Shown here piece by piece: positions 22,799 through 34,597 of a stretch of DNA of 64,000 nt (positions within the stretch are counted from its first letter, which is position 1; each line of letters begins with the position of its first letter). The position numbers and the translations under genes were made by a program. The notes below the pieces were generated by a model. The model had not been told where the DNA came from, did not search any database, and saw only the letters and a program-made list of their open reading frames with translations. Origin of the DNA: Batkoa obscura (lineage: Eukaryota > Entomophthoromycota > Entomophthoromycetes > Entomophthorales > Batkoaceae); assembly GCA_030770535.1 (NCBI GenBank), contig JASVEC010000014.1, forward strand, positions 682,001 through 746,000, given 5' to 3'.

Positions 22799-23035
22799 TT
22801 ATTGATAGTAACAGCAGCAAGAAAGCCATAACCAGCCACAGCATTCACCGCGATGATACATGCCAGTTGGTCCAGAGCATCTTTTACAGCGATCGTTACA
22901 AAGATCACCTCCACCTGGACCTTCACAAGAGCCAGCAGCACCACATTCTTGGATCTCGGTAGCAAGTTTACCATCTGGAGTAGCAGCAAATACAGATGCA
23001 ATGGTAACTAAAGCTAAAGCAAGTTGAAATTTCAT
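22799..23035 (-). CDS. Small secreted cysteine-rich protein 3
   Basis: Encodes 78 aa. The signal peptide is MKFQLALALVTIASVFA. The mature region keeps all ten Cys of the two copies at 18.9 and 20.3 kb. Its spacing, C-x5-C-x8-C-x3-C-x2-C-x11-CC-x6-CCC, differs by one residue, and the signature runs CGAAGSCEG, DLCNDRC and CCCYY are shared. Loop residues differ (SGPTGMYH against TDSNGKPYG), as expected of an older paralogue. A TATATAAAC element lies about 70-75 bases upstream of the ATG. It is intronless and less AT-rich than its flanks. The conserved frame against diverged loops suggests selection for a disulfide scaffold. The function is unknown; a secreted effector or antimicrobial role is only a guess. 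Confidence 0.87.
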   Translation of the reverse strand: MKFQLALALVTIASVFAATPDGKLATEIQECGAAGSCEGPGGGDLCNDRCKRCSGPTGMYHRGECCGWLWLSCCCYYQ

Positions 23036-25504
23036 TTAAATTTATTATTAAATTGGTTGAATTGATTTTATTGATTTTATATTTAAATTGGGGGTTTATA
23101 TACTTTTACTCTATATGGCTTATTTATAAAGTAAAGCATAGGTGATGAAAGAAAATATTGACTTCTGTGTGTAATTATGTTAGGTAATAAACCAGATAAG
23201 CTATTTTATCATTAAACAATATTGATAGTATTATTGATTGATATTATAAATTCACAGTAAAATGAAATAACAGTTGGGGTAGGCATAGAATCAAAATGCA
23301 ACCATGGATAGATAAACTTTATGATTTCAAATTATTAACCTAAAAAGTACAGAAGCCAACAAACTGCGAACTTTGAACATTTTAGTTTATTGAAAAGTCT
23401 ATGCACATATTTAAAAACTTGATCAAAGTGATGTTGAAGGAGCTATTTTGACAGTATCTTGTTATTTTTAGTATATATGTATTAAAACATAGATCAAGAA
23501 TTCATCTTTGTTTATATTTTAAAACCATGTCCTAACTAAATATTGAGCTTCGCATTTTACTAAATACAAACAGTTGTATTTGTCTCAGTACTTGGGATTC
23601 TAAACATTAGTTATTATTTAACATAATAATAAAGCAATATATTTTGGATTAAACAAATTGTAAAATGGATAATGTACATATAATAAAGGATTTAAAGTTA
23701 TTCATTACCACTACTCGTGCTACTTTTGTGGAGATGTATTCCATAATAGCCTCACTTTGTAAATATTAGAGCTACCAGCAAATAGGTAAAACCAAAGTAC
23801 ACCAATATTAAACAAATCTTTAAGAATTGATATAGGTACTGAAGTAGTATTGATATGTAAATCAGTAGACCCAATTGATTCAATTCTATATTAAAATATA
23901 TTATATCAAAATAATAATTGTCACATTGGCTGACGTGATACGCTGGTATAAAATAAAATGAATTGATTAAGACAAAAATGGTATAACTTATAATAAATAC
24001 TATCTATTTTCAATTTGACATACTAAAAATGCTAAACGATAAATAATGATAATTAAAATCTACTAAGATTTAGGTAAATCACGGAGATTAAAGTTATGAT
24101 TTTTAGAATTTTAATTAAAGTAGGGCAATGTTGACATCTATATGGCCTAAAAAAGAAATAATGGCATACTTTAACTTATTTTAATCATCACATTATAGGT
24201 TGTTAGTTTTATGCTGGGGTTTTTATGATAGGTTTTAGTAGGGATAGCCATTCTAATCCGAAATCATACAAAAGAAGTTACAAAAATAAAATGCCTAGCA
24301 TAAAAGAAGCAAGGCTATATCAGTTAGTTTATAGTCAAGGAATTTATTTCCATATAATTTATTTTACATGATAATAGGTAGAATGCCTATCCCTATTAAA
24401 GCCTACATAAAAACCCAGTATAAACTAATAACTCATCTATATAAATTTAAGATTTTAAGGTTTTGAAGAGGTGTGTGAAGAATTTTAAAAAAAATGAAGT
24501 TTTAGATAAAATTATGCATCAATCATAAAGCTTTTGAACTTTTTTAGTTGTCGGATAAACCAAGAGAGGGTCAGCTATCTGAACCTATTTATACATAGGA
24601 TGAATCAAAGTAGAAACTTCTATTTCGCAAAGTTAGTGGTCAATTTTTTTGTCATTTCATTCTTTGTTTTTATTTTAATAATTACTATAGCCATATTGGC
24701 AAAAAATTCATTAAGTCTAGTTTTAGATACAAATGGTTTAAGACATCATACTAAAACAACAACCATTCAGTTACTTTTAAGTTATAATTAGATAACATTT
24801 CAACTTTTTAGCGATGCTTATAAAGTTAAATTTAAGTAATTTCATATTCTACTTGTGTAAAATCTTAAAAACAAATGAGTGTCATAAAAACACTTTCAAT
24901 ATAAACCAAGATCATAGTGTTCAATTTAATTTTTCAAATTTTTATATAAACATGAATAGCATGTACTTCTAATAATTTTTAATGCAATATCACGTCTTTG
25001 AGAACATCATTAGTTTGAGGTTTGCTGGTATTTTTATATAGTCATATTCATTATGATTTTAAAATAAACCTCTATTTAAAAGTATTACACCTTTAATTAT
25101 TAAAAGAAGTATCAGCAGTTGAACATCTATATTTACCAAAAAAAAATAAAGGATATGCTACACTTTAGTACAATTAACACCAAAAGTGAAATCATGTAGT
25201 TTTAAAAACAAGAAAATAATTATCAATTGTAATTGGGATTTAAAAATTTTAAATAGTAAAAAAGTTAATAAAAGAAAGTAAAAAATGATAAAACTTGCTA
25301 TTGTAAGTTTTTGTTAGCATTTGTTCAAACTGAGATTTGAAATGTTTGAAATAACTAACAGTTATTTAAATAAAAATTTCTAAAAAATGCTAAGCTTCAA
25401 AGTTCCAACTACAAATAATTGATAATTTCAATAATATAAAATATAATTTTACTTTTATAACAACAAGAAAACAACAAACTAAATTATAATAATATATGTT
25501 GAAC
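23036..25504. other. Intergenic, with one foldback element
   Basis: 2.5 kb without a convincing gene. The frame at 24534-24791 has one hydrophobic span but no start context, homology or promoter, and I leave it out. The foldback element at 24203-24430 is the only structured feature seen. Confidence 0.5.
24203..24430. repeat. Foldback/MITE-like element with about 57-base TIRs
   Basis: The left arm begins TTAGTTTTATGCTGGGG. The right arm ends CCCAGTATAAACTAA. The arms match over about 57 bases with some mismatches and enclose about 115 unrelated bases. It differs from the 100-base MITE family. A clear target duplication was not identified. Confidence 0.75.
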
Positions 25505-26760
25505 TTAATCCCTTTTTAGTTTATCGTACACTGGATCACCAAGCAACTTAAGAAGTGATTGGGTAGGCATTGAGCCATGACTAGCAGATTCCTCAGGTCT
25601 ACAATAACATTTAAGCTCTAAATTAGTATTTAGATCAATTGGACAGTTTTGAAAAGCATCATGTTTATATCCAATATTCTTAAAAAAGTGAATCTCATCT
25701 TTTCTTAGCATCAAAGCAACGTAGATAGAATGAACAGGTGCATCTCCCCAACGTTCAAAATAGAACCCTCCATTTTTATCTAAATGATTAAAATAACTAC
25801 GATATTCGGGACTTCGCAACATATTTAAGGAGCCAATTTCAAAATTAGACCAAAAATGAAAACCATTATATTTATCGTTATCATTGTCATCCATAATCCA
25901 TTCCTTGAGGTTATCTTTTGGCAATAAAATATTGTTAAATTTTATCCACTCTTTCACAGTTGACCATAAAGTTGGGATAGATTCCATAAATTCAAGCATA
26001 GTGATTGTAAACCCATACTTCTTATTGTTTTTATGCATGTATAAAAATGGATCTTCAATGATGTCACAGCTGAATTCAACTTCTGGCTCCACGCGCCAAT
26101 AATAATCGTATTTGTCTAATAGCTCGTGTTGACTAAATAAACCAGATTCATATCTAAACTAATTAGTATGTTTAAATAATTCAAATATGAATAAACTTAC
26201 CGGCACATATGATGATAGGACAGCTTACCAGCATAAGGCACTTGGTCTTTTTCTTTTTGTTCTTTTATAGAGTCTAATACAGCTGTCTCATTTAGAAATC
26301 TTGGTATTTCCCAGTGTTCTTTTGGGATTAAACCAAACTCAACTTTAGCTTTTGTTTGTGCTTTCAAATAAGTTTTAACTTCCTCAGTAAAAGGTACTTC
26401 ATTTAAAAACACATAAGGGTAATTAAAATTCTTATTAAATCGATCTTCTAATTGTTGCATTGTTTTTCGAAATTCATGAACATCATTATTTCTCATTAAG
26501 ACTACAAAACATGCATTTGCTTTTTCTTGAGTTGAGTTACTTGGTACCAAGTCTTTTGTTTGTGGTGATAATACATTTCCTGGATTTAATAAATTATTTG
26601 AAAGTTTGAGCCCGACTTCTGGTATATTTTGAGAAGTTAACCGGACTATTCTATTTTGATCAAAGTCCAAGTCATAGACATTATTCATAAAAGAATAAAG
26701 TGCTAAACACAGCAGTGCGAAACCCACTAATAGGAGACAATTGGTATTGAAACGAGGCAT
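25505..26760 (-). CDS. Kre2/Mnt1-type alpha-1,2-mannosyltransferase A
   Basis: Exons 26760-26201 and 26153-25505 (47-base intron) encode 402 aa. It is a type II Golgi membrane protein: a short cytosolic end, a membrane anchor at residues about 9-27 (LLLVGFALLCLALYSFM), a stem to about residue 80, then the GT15 catalytic domain. Family landmarks are NACFVVLMRN, the RFNKNFNYPYVFLNEVPF block, SYHHMCRYESGLF, YYWRVEPEVEF, HFWSNFEIG (carrying the Glu considered catalytic in Kre2, around residue 285) and GFYFERWGDAPVHS. These enzymes add alpha-1,2-mannose from GDP-mannose to N- and O-glycans. It is transcribed divergently from MFS1 across 646 bases. The length is close to the family norm. It is the most diverged of three local paralogues. 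Confidence 0.93.
26288..26472 (-). repeat. 185-base block identical in three Kre2 genes
   Basis: Within exon 1. The same sequence occurs at 30275-30459 (minus) and 39708-39892 (plus), with differences starting immediately outside the block. See the gene-conversion finding. Confidence 0.85.
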
Positions 26761-27406
26761 ATAACGAAATCTAAAATCAAATAAAATAGTTCTATTCTAT
26801 TATCACAGAATATAGGTATTTATAGTATCCATGATTATCAGCTTGTTTTTTACCCTTGCTTCATTTGTTAAGTAATTTTATCAAACGACTATTTTTTTTA
26901 AATTTTAATAAACAATGTTTATCTAACTCAAGATCTTCTAGATATCCATATAACAATATTTGCAGGGGAATTTAATAATTTTTCTAAAACCCATGGTTAA
27001 TGTAATTCAGATTTAATAAGACTAGAATCAATACATAAGCTAAAAATGTTTTTTAATTATACACTTTAGATAAAAATATTTTAGGTTTATTTTCTACAAT
27101 TCGCTATTCAATAACTTGTGTGAATATCAAAATTTGTTTAAATATTTGGGCAAGAATTACAATTTTTACGATGTGTAAAAAAGAATTTTGAAAAAAGAGT
27201 TCCAGAGTTTAATTCTTTAAATTTAATCATAATTTTAAACTGTCTGGAAAAATCAAGCCGAAATCTAAATGAATTAGCCAATTTCAGTCAAAAAACTTGA
27301 GCTAATTTTTTTCCCAAAATTTCGGCAAGATCTGGGAAATTTTCAAAATACATTAAAAACTATAAATATGCTCAAAATTCAACAAGAAAAAATCATAATT
27401 TCAAAT
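26761..27406. promoter_or_regulatory. Divergent promoter region, Kre2 A / MFS1
   Basis: 646 bases between two divergently transcribed starts. On the Kre2 side TATAAATACCT (26814-26824, minus) lies about 64 bases from the ATG. On the MFS side TATAAATA (27361-27368) lies about 46 bases before the ATG, with GCCGAAAT-type motifs at 27255-27265 and 27317-27328. Confidence 0.6.
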
Positions 27407-29085
27407 ATGACCGACACATTAAAATACGAATTCAATATCCCAGATAACATTGTAGAAAAAAACAATTCTACTCCCAAATTAAGTAAATCTAAAACTATAT
27501 TAATCTTGATATCTTTGGTCCTATCTATCTTAGTAGCTGCTGTAGATGAAACCATAGTAGCCACTGCATTAGCAGCAATAACTAAAGAATTTAATAGCAG
27601 TGGTGAAGTGACTTGGATAGCTGGGGCTTACTTATTGACAATGACAGCCTTTGAGCCCTTATATGGCAAATTTTCAGATTTGTTTGGTCGCAAATATTGT
27701 TTATTATTTAGTTTAGCATTGTTTTTGATAGGCTCCATTGTTTGCGGTACTGCTACTAACTTATTAGTTTTAATTATTTTTCGTGCGTTATCTGGAGTTG
27801 CCGCTGGTGGTTTAATTGCATTGGCTTACATTGTGGTTGCAGGTAAGTTGTAGATTATATCGCATATAACAAGCTGACTTATAATTATTTATTCCAGATA
27901 TTATCCCAATTGAAACCAGAAGTGGGTATACTAGTTTAATCAGTGGTACTTTTGCTCTATCCTATGTCATTGGTCCATTATTAGGTGGTGTATTCGTAGA
28001 TTATGTTAATTGGAGATGGATTTTTTATATAAATATACCAATTGTAGTGGTGGCTGTTGCATTAATTATATTTATACTACCAAATCATAAGACTGATGCT
28101 AATATCAAAGAAACATTGAAAAGGATAGATATATTTGGTACACTAACTTTGATCATTGGTATAATATTGCTAGTATTAGGGCTCAATTGGGGTGGAAAAG
28201 AATATCCTTGGTCATCTCCTCAAGTGATAGTTTGTTTAATACTTGGATTGATTGTATTAGCTTTATTTGTTTTAATTGAAAAAAAATATGCCATTGAACC
28301 TGTTATACCAACCAAAATGTTCTCTCGAAATGCCATCATGCTAAATTTATGCTCCATGTTATTTGGTTTTTCAATGTTCGTGTATATGTACTATTGGCCA
28401 TTGTATCATCAAACAATTCATTCTTCTTCAGCCATTAGTGCTGGAATTGAAACTTTACCTATTTTAGTTGGTATTTGTGGATTTGCTGCTGCATCTGGTT
28501 TAATCGTTAATAAACTTAAATTTTATCGACCTTTTATATGGTCAGGTATGGTGCTTTTAGTAATTGGAAACTCGTTGATGGCTAGGTTATCTGGTAATGT
28601 ATTAAGGTTCGAAGAAATACTTTATCCATTGATAATCGGTATTGGCATTGGTTTATGTATCCAGACATGCTTGATTGCTGCTCAAGTTGCTGTTAAAGAA
28701 GAAGGTAACCACAAATTTATACTATTGATTATATATTTACTTACTGTTCACTTCATTAGACGTAGCCATTATGACAGCGTTTATCAACTTTTCCTTAACA
28801 ATAGGGGGTGTATTTGGATTAGCTATACAAGGAAGTATATTCAATAATATATTAGTTGAAAACTTGAAAGGGTTGCTACCTGAAATTAATCCTAGTTTAA
28901 TTGTTGAATCATTGGAGTATTTACACTCACTACCTCCAGACCAACATGCTTTAGCCATTCAAGCATATTTAACTGCTTATCGTACTATGTTTCTTTCGTT
29001 AATTCCTTTTTCTGCTTTAAGTTTAATACTTTCACTATTCCTTCAACATATTCCACTTACTACTTTAAAAACAATATCGCATTAA
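27407..29085 (+). CDS. MFS drug:H+ antiporter, DHA2-like, 1
   Basis: Exons 27407-27842, 27898-28704 and 28760-29085 join in frame to 522 aa. I chose the ATG at 27407 because the paralogue at 44582 begins at the matching MTDTLK. The upstream ATG at 27368 adds 13 residues. About 14 membrane spans are visible. Motif A is GKFSDLFGRK (residues about 87-96). A DETIVATAL run lies in the first span, and the motif C-like SGTFALSYVIGPLLGG is in span 5. These features mark the DHA2 group of plasma-membrane or vacuolar exporters, which expel drugs or metals by proton exchange. The actual substrate cannot be told. It converges with Kre2 B and is paired with a near copy at 42.9 kb in inverted order. Confidence 0.9.
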
Positions 29086-29491
29086 AATTGATCATTTTTT
29101 ATTTAGTTACTCTGATCAGTTATATATACTATGGTTGATGAATATGTAAATCTTTTTAATATCAAAAATCAATTTTAATGATTATTTTTTAAAAAATCTT
29201 AATGTTCTAGACAAGTATTTAATTCAAAATGAATTTACCAAAGCAGCATTGATATTGTGTATTATGTTCATAAATTTATATATCATAATTTTCCTTGAAT
29301 ATAATAACTATATCTTAAACTACTATTGTATAAATAAATTAAGGAAATATAAGTATAAAATTATAAACAAAATAATGACATTAAAAATATTATACTCAAT
29401 ATAGATAAAATTATATTGTGCATAACTTATATTGTTTAATCTTTGAAACAGTGAAAAATAATAGATTAGATAAATCCGGCTTATTACTACG
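29086..29491. other. Convergent intergenic gap
   Basis: 406 AT-rich bases between the 3' ends of MFS1 and Kre2 B. The minus frame at 29323-29529 has no recognisable content. Confidence 0.6.
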
Positions 29492-30744
29492 TTAGAGCCT
29501 ATATAATTTTTCATGCATTGGATCTCCAATTAACCTCAACAAGGACAATGTAGTCATTGAACCCAAATTTACCGATTTATCTGACTCACAATAGCATTTC
29601 AATTTTAAATTCATCTCCGATTCTACAGGACAATTTTCATACATATCATGTTTATAACCAATATTCTTAAAAAAATGAATTTCTTCTCTTTTTAACATTA
29701 AAGCCACAAAAATAGAATGAACAGGTGCATCTCCCCAACGTTCAAAGTAAAAACCGCCATTTTTATCCAAATAATTAAAATAGCTTCGATATTCGGGACT
29801 ACGTAACATATTTAACGACCCGATTTCAAAATTCGACCAAAAATGATATCCATTATAATCCCCTTTATGATCCAAAAGCCATTCTTTAGCGTTTTCTTTT
29901 GGTAGTTGAATATTGTTAGTTTCAATCCATTTATTAACTGTTTTCCATAAAGTTGGTATTGATTCCATAAATTCAGACATTGTTATAGTAAATCCATACT
30001 TTTTATTATTTTTATGCATATATAAAAATGGATCTTCAATAATATCACAGGTAAATTCAACTTCTGGCTCTACTCGCCAATAGTAATCGTATTTAGCTAA
30101 TAGTTCATGTTGACTGAATAAACCAGATTCGTAGCTATATATTAAAGTTAATAAGATTATAGATATTAATTCTTAATTAAAACTTACCGACACATATGAT
30201 GGTAAGAGAGTTTCCCTCCATAAGGTACTTGATCTTTTTCTTTTTGCTCTTTTATTGCCTCCAATACCGTTGATTCATTTAGAAATCTTGGTATTTCCCA
30301 GTGTTCTTTTGGGATTAAACCAAACTCAACTTTAGCTTTTGTTTGTGCTTTCAAATAAGTTTTAACTTCCTCAGTAAAAGGTACTTCATTTAAAAACACA
30401 TAAGGGTAATTAAAATTCTTATTAAATCGATCTTCTAATTGTTGCATTGTTTTTCGAAAGTCTTGAACATCACTGTTTCTCATTAAGACTACAAAACATG
30501 CATTGGCTTTCTCTGGAGTTACCTTAGTTGACATTATGTTGGATACTATCCCTTTCGGTTGTGATGATAGTGATTTTTCTGAGCCGAATTGAAGCCGAAT
30601 TTCTGGATTATCTTGATTTGTTAATTTAACTATTTGACTTTGATCAAAATCTAAATCATATACATTATTTATAAAAGAATATATGGCTAAACAACATAAT
30701 ATCAACCCTAATAATATTATATAATTGGTATTGAAACGAAGCAT
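29492..30744 (-). CDS. Kre2/Mnt1-type alpha-1,2-mannosyltransferase B
   Basis: Exons 30744-30188 and 30134-29492 encode 399 aa. The architecture is that of copy A: a membrane anchor around LLGLILCCLAIYSFI, a short divergent stem, then the GT15 catalytic domain with SYHHMCR, YYWRVEP, HFWSNFEIG and GFYFERWGDAPVHS. Over 471 bases of exon 2 (29645-30115) it is identical to copy C at 40047-40517 as far as I can read. Its stem and last 50 residues differ from both others. The promoter carries TATAAATACCT (30805-30815). Predicted Golgi enzyme adding alpha-1,2-mannose. The sharp contrast between identical and diverged blocks suggests the copies exchange sequence. Confidence 0.92.
29645..30115 (-). 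repeat. 471-base block identical between Kre2 B and C
   Basis: Matches 40047-40517 with the same length and no difference noticed. It covers most of the catalytic exon, and similarity drops on both sides. Confidence 0.85.
30275..30459 (-). repeat. 185-base block identical in three Kre2 genes
   Basis: Counterpart of 26288-26472 and 39708-39892, within exon 1. Confidence 0.85.
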
Positions 30745-31840
30745 GTGAAAAGAGTTAAATTTAAAGTTTAATAAAAAAATATCCAGACGCTATAATAATA
30801 TCTAAGGTATTTATAGTTATCAATTTATGATTTTATAGAAATTGATTGTTTTGAAATTAATTAAGTAATCATCGAAATTAATGGACTTTTATTTAAGCAG
30901 CCTTGTTTCGCTATTTTTAGATCGTAAATTCAAGGTAAATACATTTATGCCAAGGGATATACAATTTCTTTTTATTAGTCAATAAATGTGATTTTTTATT
31001 TATTTATTGAGTGGATGATATTTAGTTATATTGGATGTGATATAATTAATTATTTGATATTGTGGACTTATTTCCTTACTTTGAGAATTAGTAGGAATTT
31101 GCTAGTTGTACGAAAGTTGAAGTGTTCTTTTTAAAGGCCAATTCATAACTAAAACCGATTAATACAATAATAATCAATTGTTTGTTATCAAAGTGGGGAT
31201 TCAAGCTGTATAATTAAATTGAAATTTCTTTAAAAACTCTGTTTAACTTATAAATTAGGATTTTTATATGAGGCTCAATGATATGAAAGTAGAATGAATA
31301 ATAAATAGGTTAGTTATTATAAGTATCAATGGAGAATGATACGTTGAATATTAAAAAAGATGCAGGGATGTTTCTTTTGGTTTCATTACTTTTTCCATCT
31401 TCTAAACGTTATCTGAGTGGAAAACTATCACCAAAATTCTTAAACATAAAAATACATTCTCATATATTTATTTCTATTTCACCACTCTTTTAATTTAAGT
31501 TAATTTAAATTTAACTTTGTCTATTAATTTTTCAAATTCAAATAATTGTTTGAAATTTTAGTTTTTAATACTCAAAAATACAAATAGAATGTATAGAATC
31601 TCAATAATCAGAACTTTAATAACTTCGTTCAATAATCAAAGACAATTCTTTTAGAAAGTAAAGCTATCAACTCAATAACTATCTTTGTTACCTTTTAACC
31701 TTCGCAGTCCTTTAAGTAACATTTTCAATGCACAGTCTTGTTCAATTAGTTCATTTACGCAGCCAATAAACAACCAAATTCTAGAATATAAAAAGATCAT
31801 ATTGACTAATTTCAAAATAAAAATTAATTAATAAAGTTTT
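30745..31840. other. Divergent intergenic region, one MITE
   Basis: Promoter side of Kre2 B (TATAAATACCT at 30805-30815, minus) and of the Ngl2-like gene. It contains MITE copy 12 and no further gene. Confidence 0.55.
31363..31462 (-). mobile_element. MITE copy 12
   Basis: Reverse orientation, GCAGGGATGTTTCTTTTGG to TACATTCTCA. The centre CTAAACGTTATCTGAG is diverged. Confidence 0.75.
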
Positions 31841-33359
31841 ATGCTTTTTAATTTATTTAAAAACTATTTCAAAAAGATGGTAGAAAGTCTGCAATCGTTA
31901 TCAACTATGCATAAATTCATAAAGTTAAAACACAATGAATTAGTTTGTTCTCAAGATAATAATGGGTTTACAATTATGAGCTATAATGTAAGTAACTATT
32001 GAGATTTCATACAATAGGTTTAAAGCCAATTTCTAGGTTCTAGCCCAAGCTTTAGTTTCCCGAGAGTTATTCCCGTATTGTGGAAAAATGGTGTTGAAAT
32101 GGAAATCACGAAGTATCAAAATAATCAAACAAATTGAAGAACTTAACCCAGATATTGCATGTTTACAAGAATGTGATCAATTTGAAGAATTTTATAGTGG
32201 AAAATTAGATATGTTAGGGTATTCATATTATTTTTATAAAAATAAAGATAAATCACATGGTTGTGTCATTGCTTTTAAAAAAGAAAAGTAAGCTTTTAAT
32301 TATTAATGTCAAATAGAAGAGTTGTAGTTAATTCTAATGTTCAGATTTAGTAAAATAGCTGAAAAAAGTATTGAATTAGATGAAACTTCTACTGAACTAT
32401 TACCACCAACTATGAAAACTGGTAATATTGCACAGTTTTTAATATTAAAAGACCAATCTGGGAAAGGTCTCACTATTTCAAATTTTCATTTATTTTGGCG
32501 ACCTAATTTTGATTATGAAAGAATGCGACAATGCTATATTGCTATTTCGGAGTTAAAGAAATTTAATAAAGAATTTCAATATCAGCAAATTATGTGTGGA
32601 GGTAATTTCAAATTGTTTATTATTCATTATTTTAGAGTTGAAGTTTTAACATTTAAATAGATTTTAATTCTCAACCGTATAAAATTGTTTATAAAAGTAT
32701 AACACATCATTTACCTTTTGATCAAATTGTTTATGATCGAATGATTAATGAACTAAATTTATCTTTTAAGGACACTGAAATAGGTAAATTAAGTTAAATG
32801 GAAAGATATGTTTATAATTAATACTATATTCATAGAATTGAATACATTAGAAATTAGTTATAAAGAAAAACAACTTTATTTAACAAATATTGAAAATCAA
32901 TTAGAAAATGCAGAAAAAGATTCTTTAATTAATATTGAAAAAGAAATAAAAGTTACCACTAAAATATTGATAGAGTATAAACGATCAATAGATGAATTAC
33001 GCTGGCGATTAAATAATTCTGAATTAATAATGGAACCTGAAGAATTATACAATTTAATTATAAAAGGACCAAAATTAATAAGCTGTTACAAAGATTATTC
33101 AATATATGATAATTCATATAAATCGTTAATTTGGGGTCATGAAATTAATGAGCCAATGTTTACTAATATAACAGAAGAGTTTAAATCAACTCTAGATTAC
33201 ATATTTTTAGTTAAAGACAATGAATATGAATGTAAGGACGAGTTGACAGTTATTCATTTATTAAAGTTACCAGAACCGGAAACCTTTGGTGTTGGATTAC
33301 CAAATGAAATTTATCCTTCGGATCATATACCAGTTATGGCTAAAATGGAATGGGCTTAA
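31841..33359 (+). CDS. Ngl2/CCR4-like RNA exonuclease
   Basis: Exons 31841-31987, 32037-32287, 32345-32601, 32661-32783 and 32836-33359 join in frame to 433 aa. The fold is endonuclease/exonuclease/phosphatase. It has TIMSYNVLAQAL at the start of the domain, CLQECDQF with the metal-binding Glu, DFNSQP with the Asp/Asn pair, and SDHIPVMAKM with the final Asp-His. All key residues of the CCR4/Ngl/Angel group are present, so it should be an active Mg-dependent 3'-5' RNA exonuclease. The Leu-rich repeats of Ccr4 are absent, which favours the Ngl type (Ngl2 trims 5.8S rRNA in yeast). A charged coiled segment (about residues 265-320) is inserted before the last motif. The ATG at 31841 is chosen as the first in frame; 31877 is an alternative. 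Confidence 0.87.
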
Positions 33360-34380
33360 ACTAGATGTTTGATTTTAACTTTTTATTTTTTGATATAGAT
33401 TATTAATATTGGTTAGAAAAATTAATTAATTTATAATTAATAACTTGAGTTTATTTGAATGATATTTATAATATAAATAATTTTTAAATATACTAGCCTA
33501 ATTAACGTTTTTTAGAAATATTTTAATACAATTAGTTAATGTTTTATTCCTTTTCATTAGTAACTTATTAATTTTAAAAAAAGAATATTTAATTTATTAA
33601 ACTATATATTTAACTCAACCCTTTATTTAAGTATAAAATTAATTTATTTTACAGTATAAAAAAAGATGAGTACCAAAACTAGCTTTAAATAAGGTATCGT
33701 TAATAGAATAAATAATAATTAAAAAATTACTTGAATGAAGAGGAAAAGGAAAACTAATTCATTACCATTAAGTAAACAAATTTTGTTAATTTAAATTATC
33801 ATAAAAACAACCTACAATATCATTCTATTTTAAATGAAATGAAAACCATAAAGAGTGAGAAATGATAACAATACTTATACTTGGTAGATTGTTACTTAAG
33901 AAGATATACAGAGCTATAGGATAAAACTAAATATTAATTGCATATTTATATAAAAAAGATGGAAATAAACTTACTATTAATATTAATAGTAAGTTTACAT
34001 TTCTCAATATACCCAGCAAATAACTGAAAATTGAAATTAACATCAATAACTTCAAGCTCATAATAAAAATAACATTAATTTATATTTGTATTATTGTTTT
34101 GAAATAAATAAGCTTTGTTGAAGTAAAATAAAATAAAATAAAATAAAAATCATCACTGCCTATTTTAATTTTATAACTATATTCATTATTAGATTGAGAT
34201 TGAAATTGAATTGATAAAGCTATTAAATTATTAGTTTCACTTGTTTCATTTGATAGAGTAGGATTATTATCAATATCTAATTAGTTATTATTTCTTATAC
34301 TTAAATTATTATTCCTTTGAAAATGGCTATTTTTAATGCAAATGATATCTGATTTAATCTTATTTGAATACTGTACAATA

Positions 34381-34479
34381 TGGGGATGTATTTTTTTGCT
34401 TAAGGATTTTACTAATAATTTTTCTACTCAAATAGTGCTTAAAAAATGGAAAAGTAATGAAACTAAAAAAACATCCCTA
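34381..34479 (+). mobile_element. MITE copy 13
   Basis: TGGGGATGTATTTTTTTG to ACATCCCTA, flanked on both sides by TA-rich sequence. It is among the best preserved copies. Confidence 0.85.
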
Positions 34480-34504
34480 TATAAGGTAATTATTATCTAA
34501 GAAA

Positions 34505-34597
34505 TGGAGATGTACTTTGTTTAAGAATTTTACTAACAATTTTTTCACTCAAAGAGTGTTTACAAGATGGACAAAGTGAAGTCAAAAAAACATCCCC
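34505..34597 (+). mobile_element. MITE copy 14
   Basis: TGGAGATGTACTTTG to ACATCCCCA, with the centre changed to CAAAGAGTGTTTACAAG. It lies 25 bases after copy 13 in the same orientation. Confidence 0.8.

Noticed and set aside
24534-24791. 85-residue frame with one hydrophobic span
   Set aside because: No promoter, splice context or family signal. Such frames arise readily in T-rich DNA.
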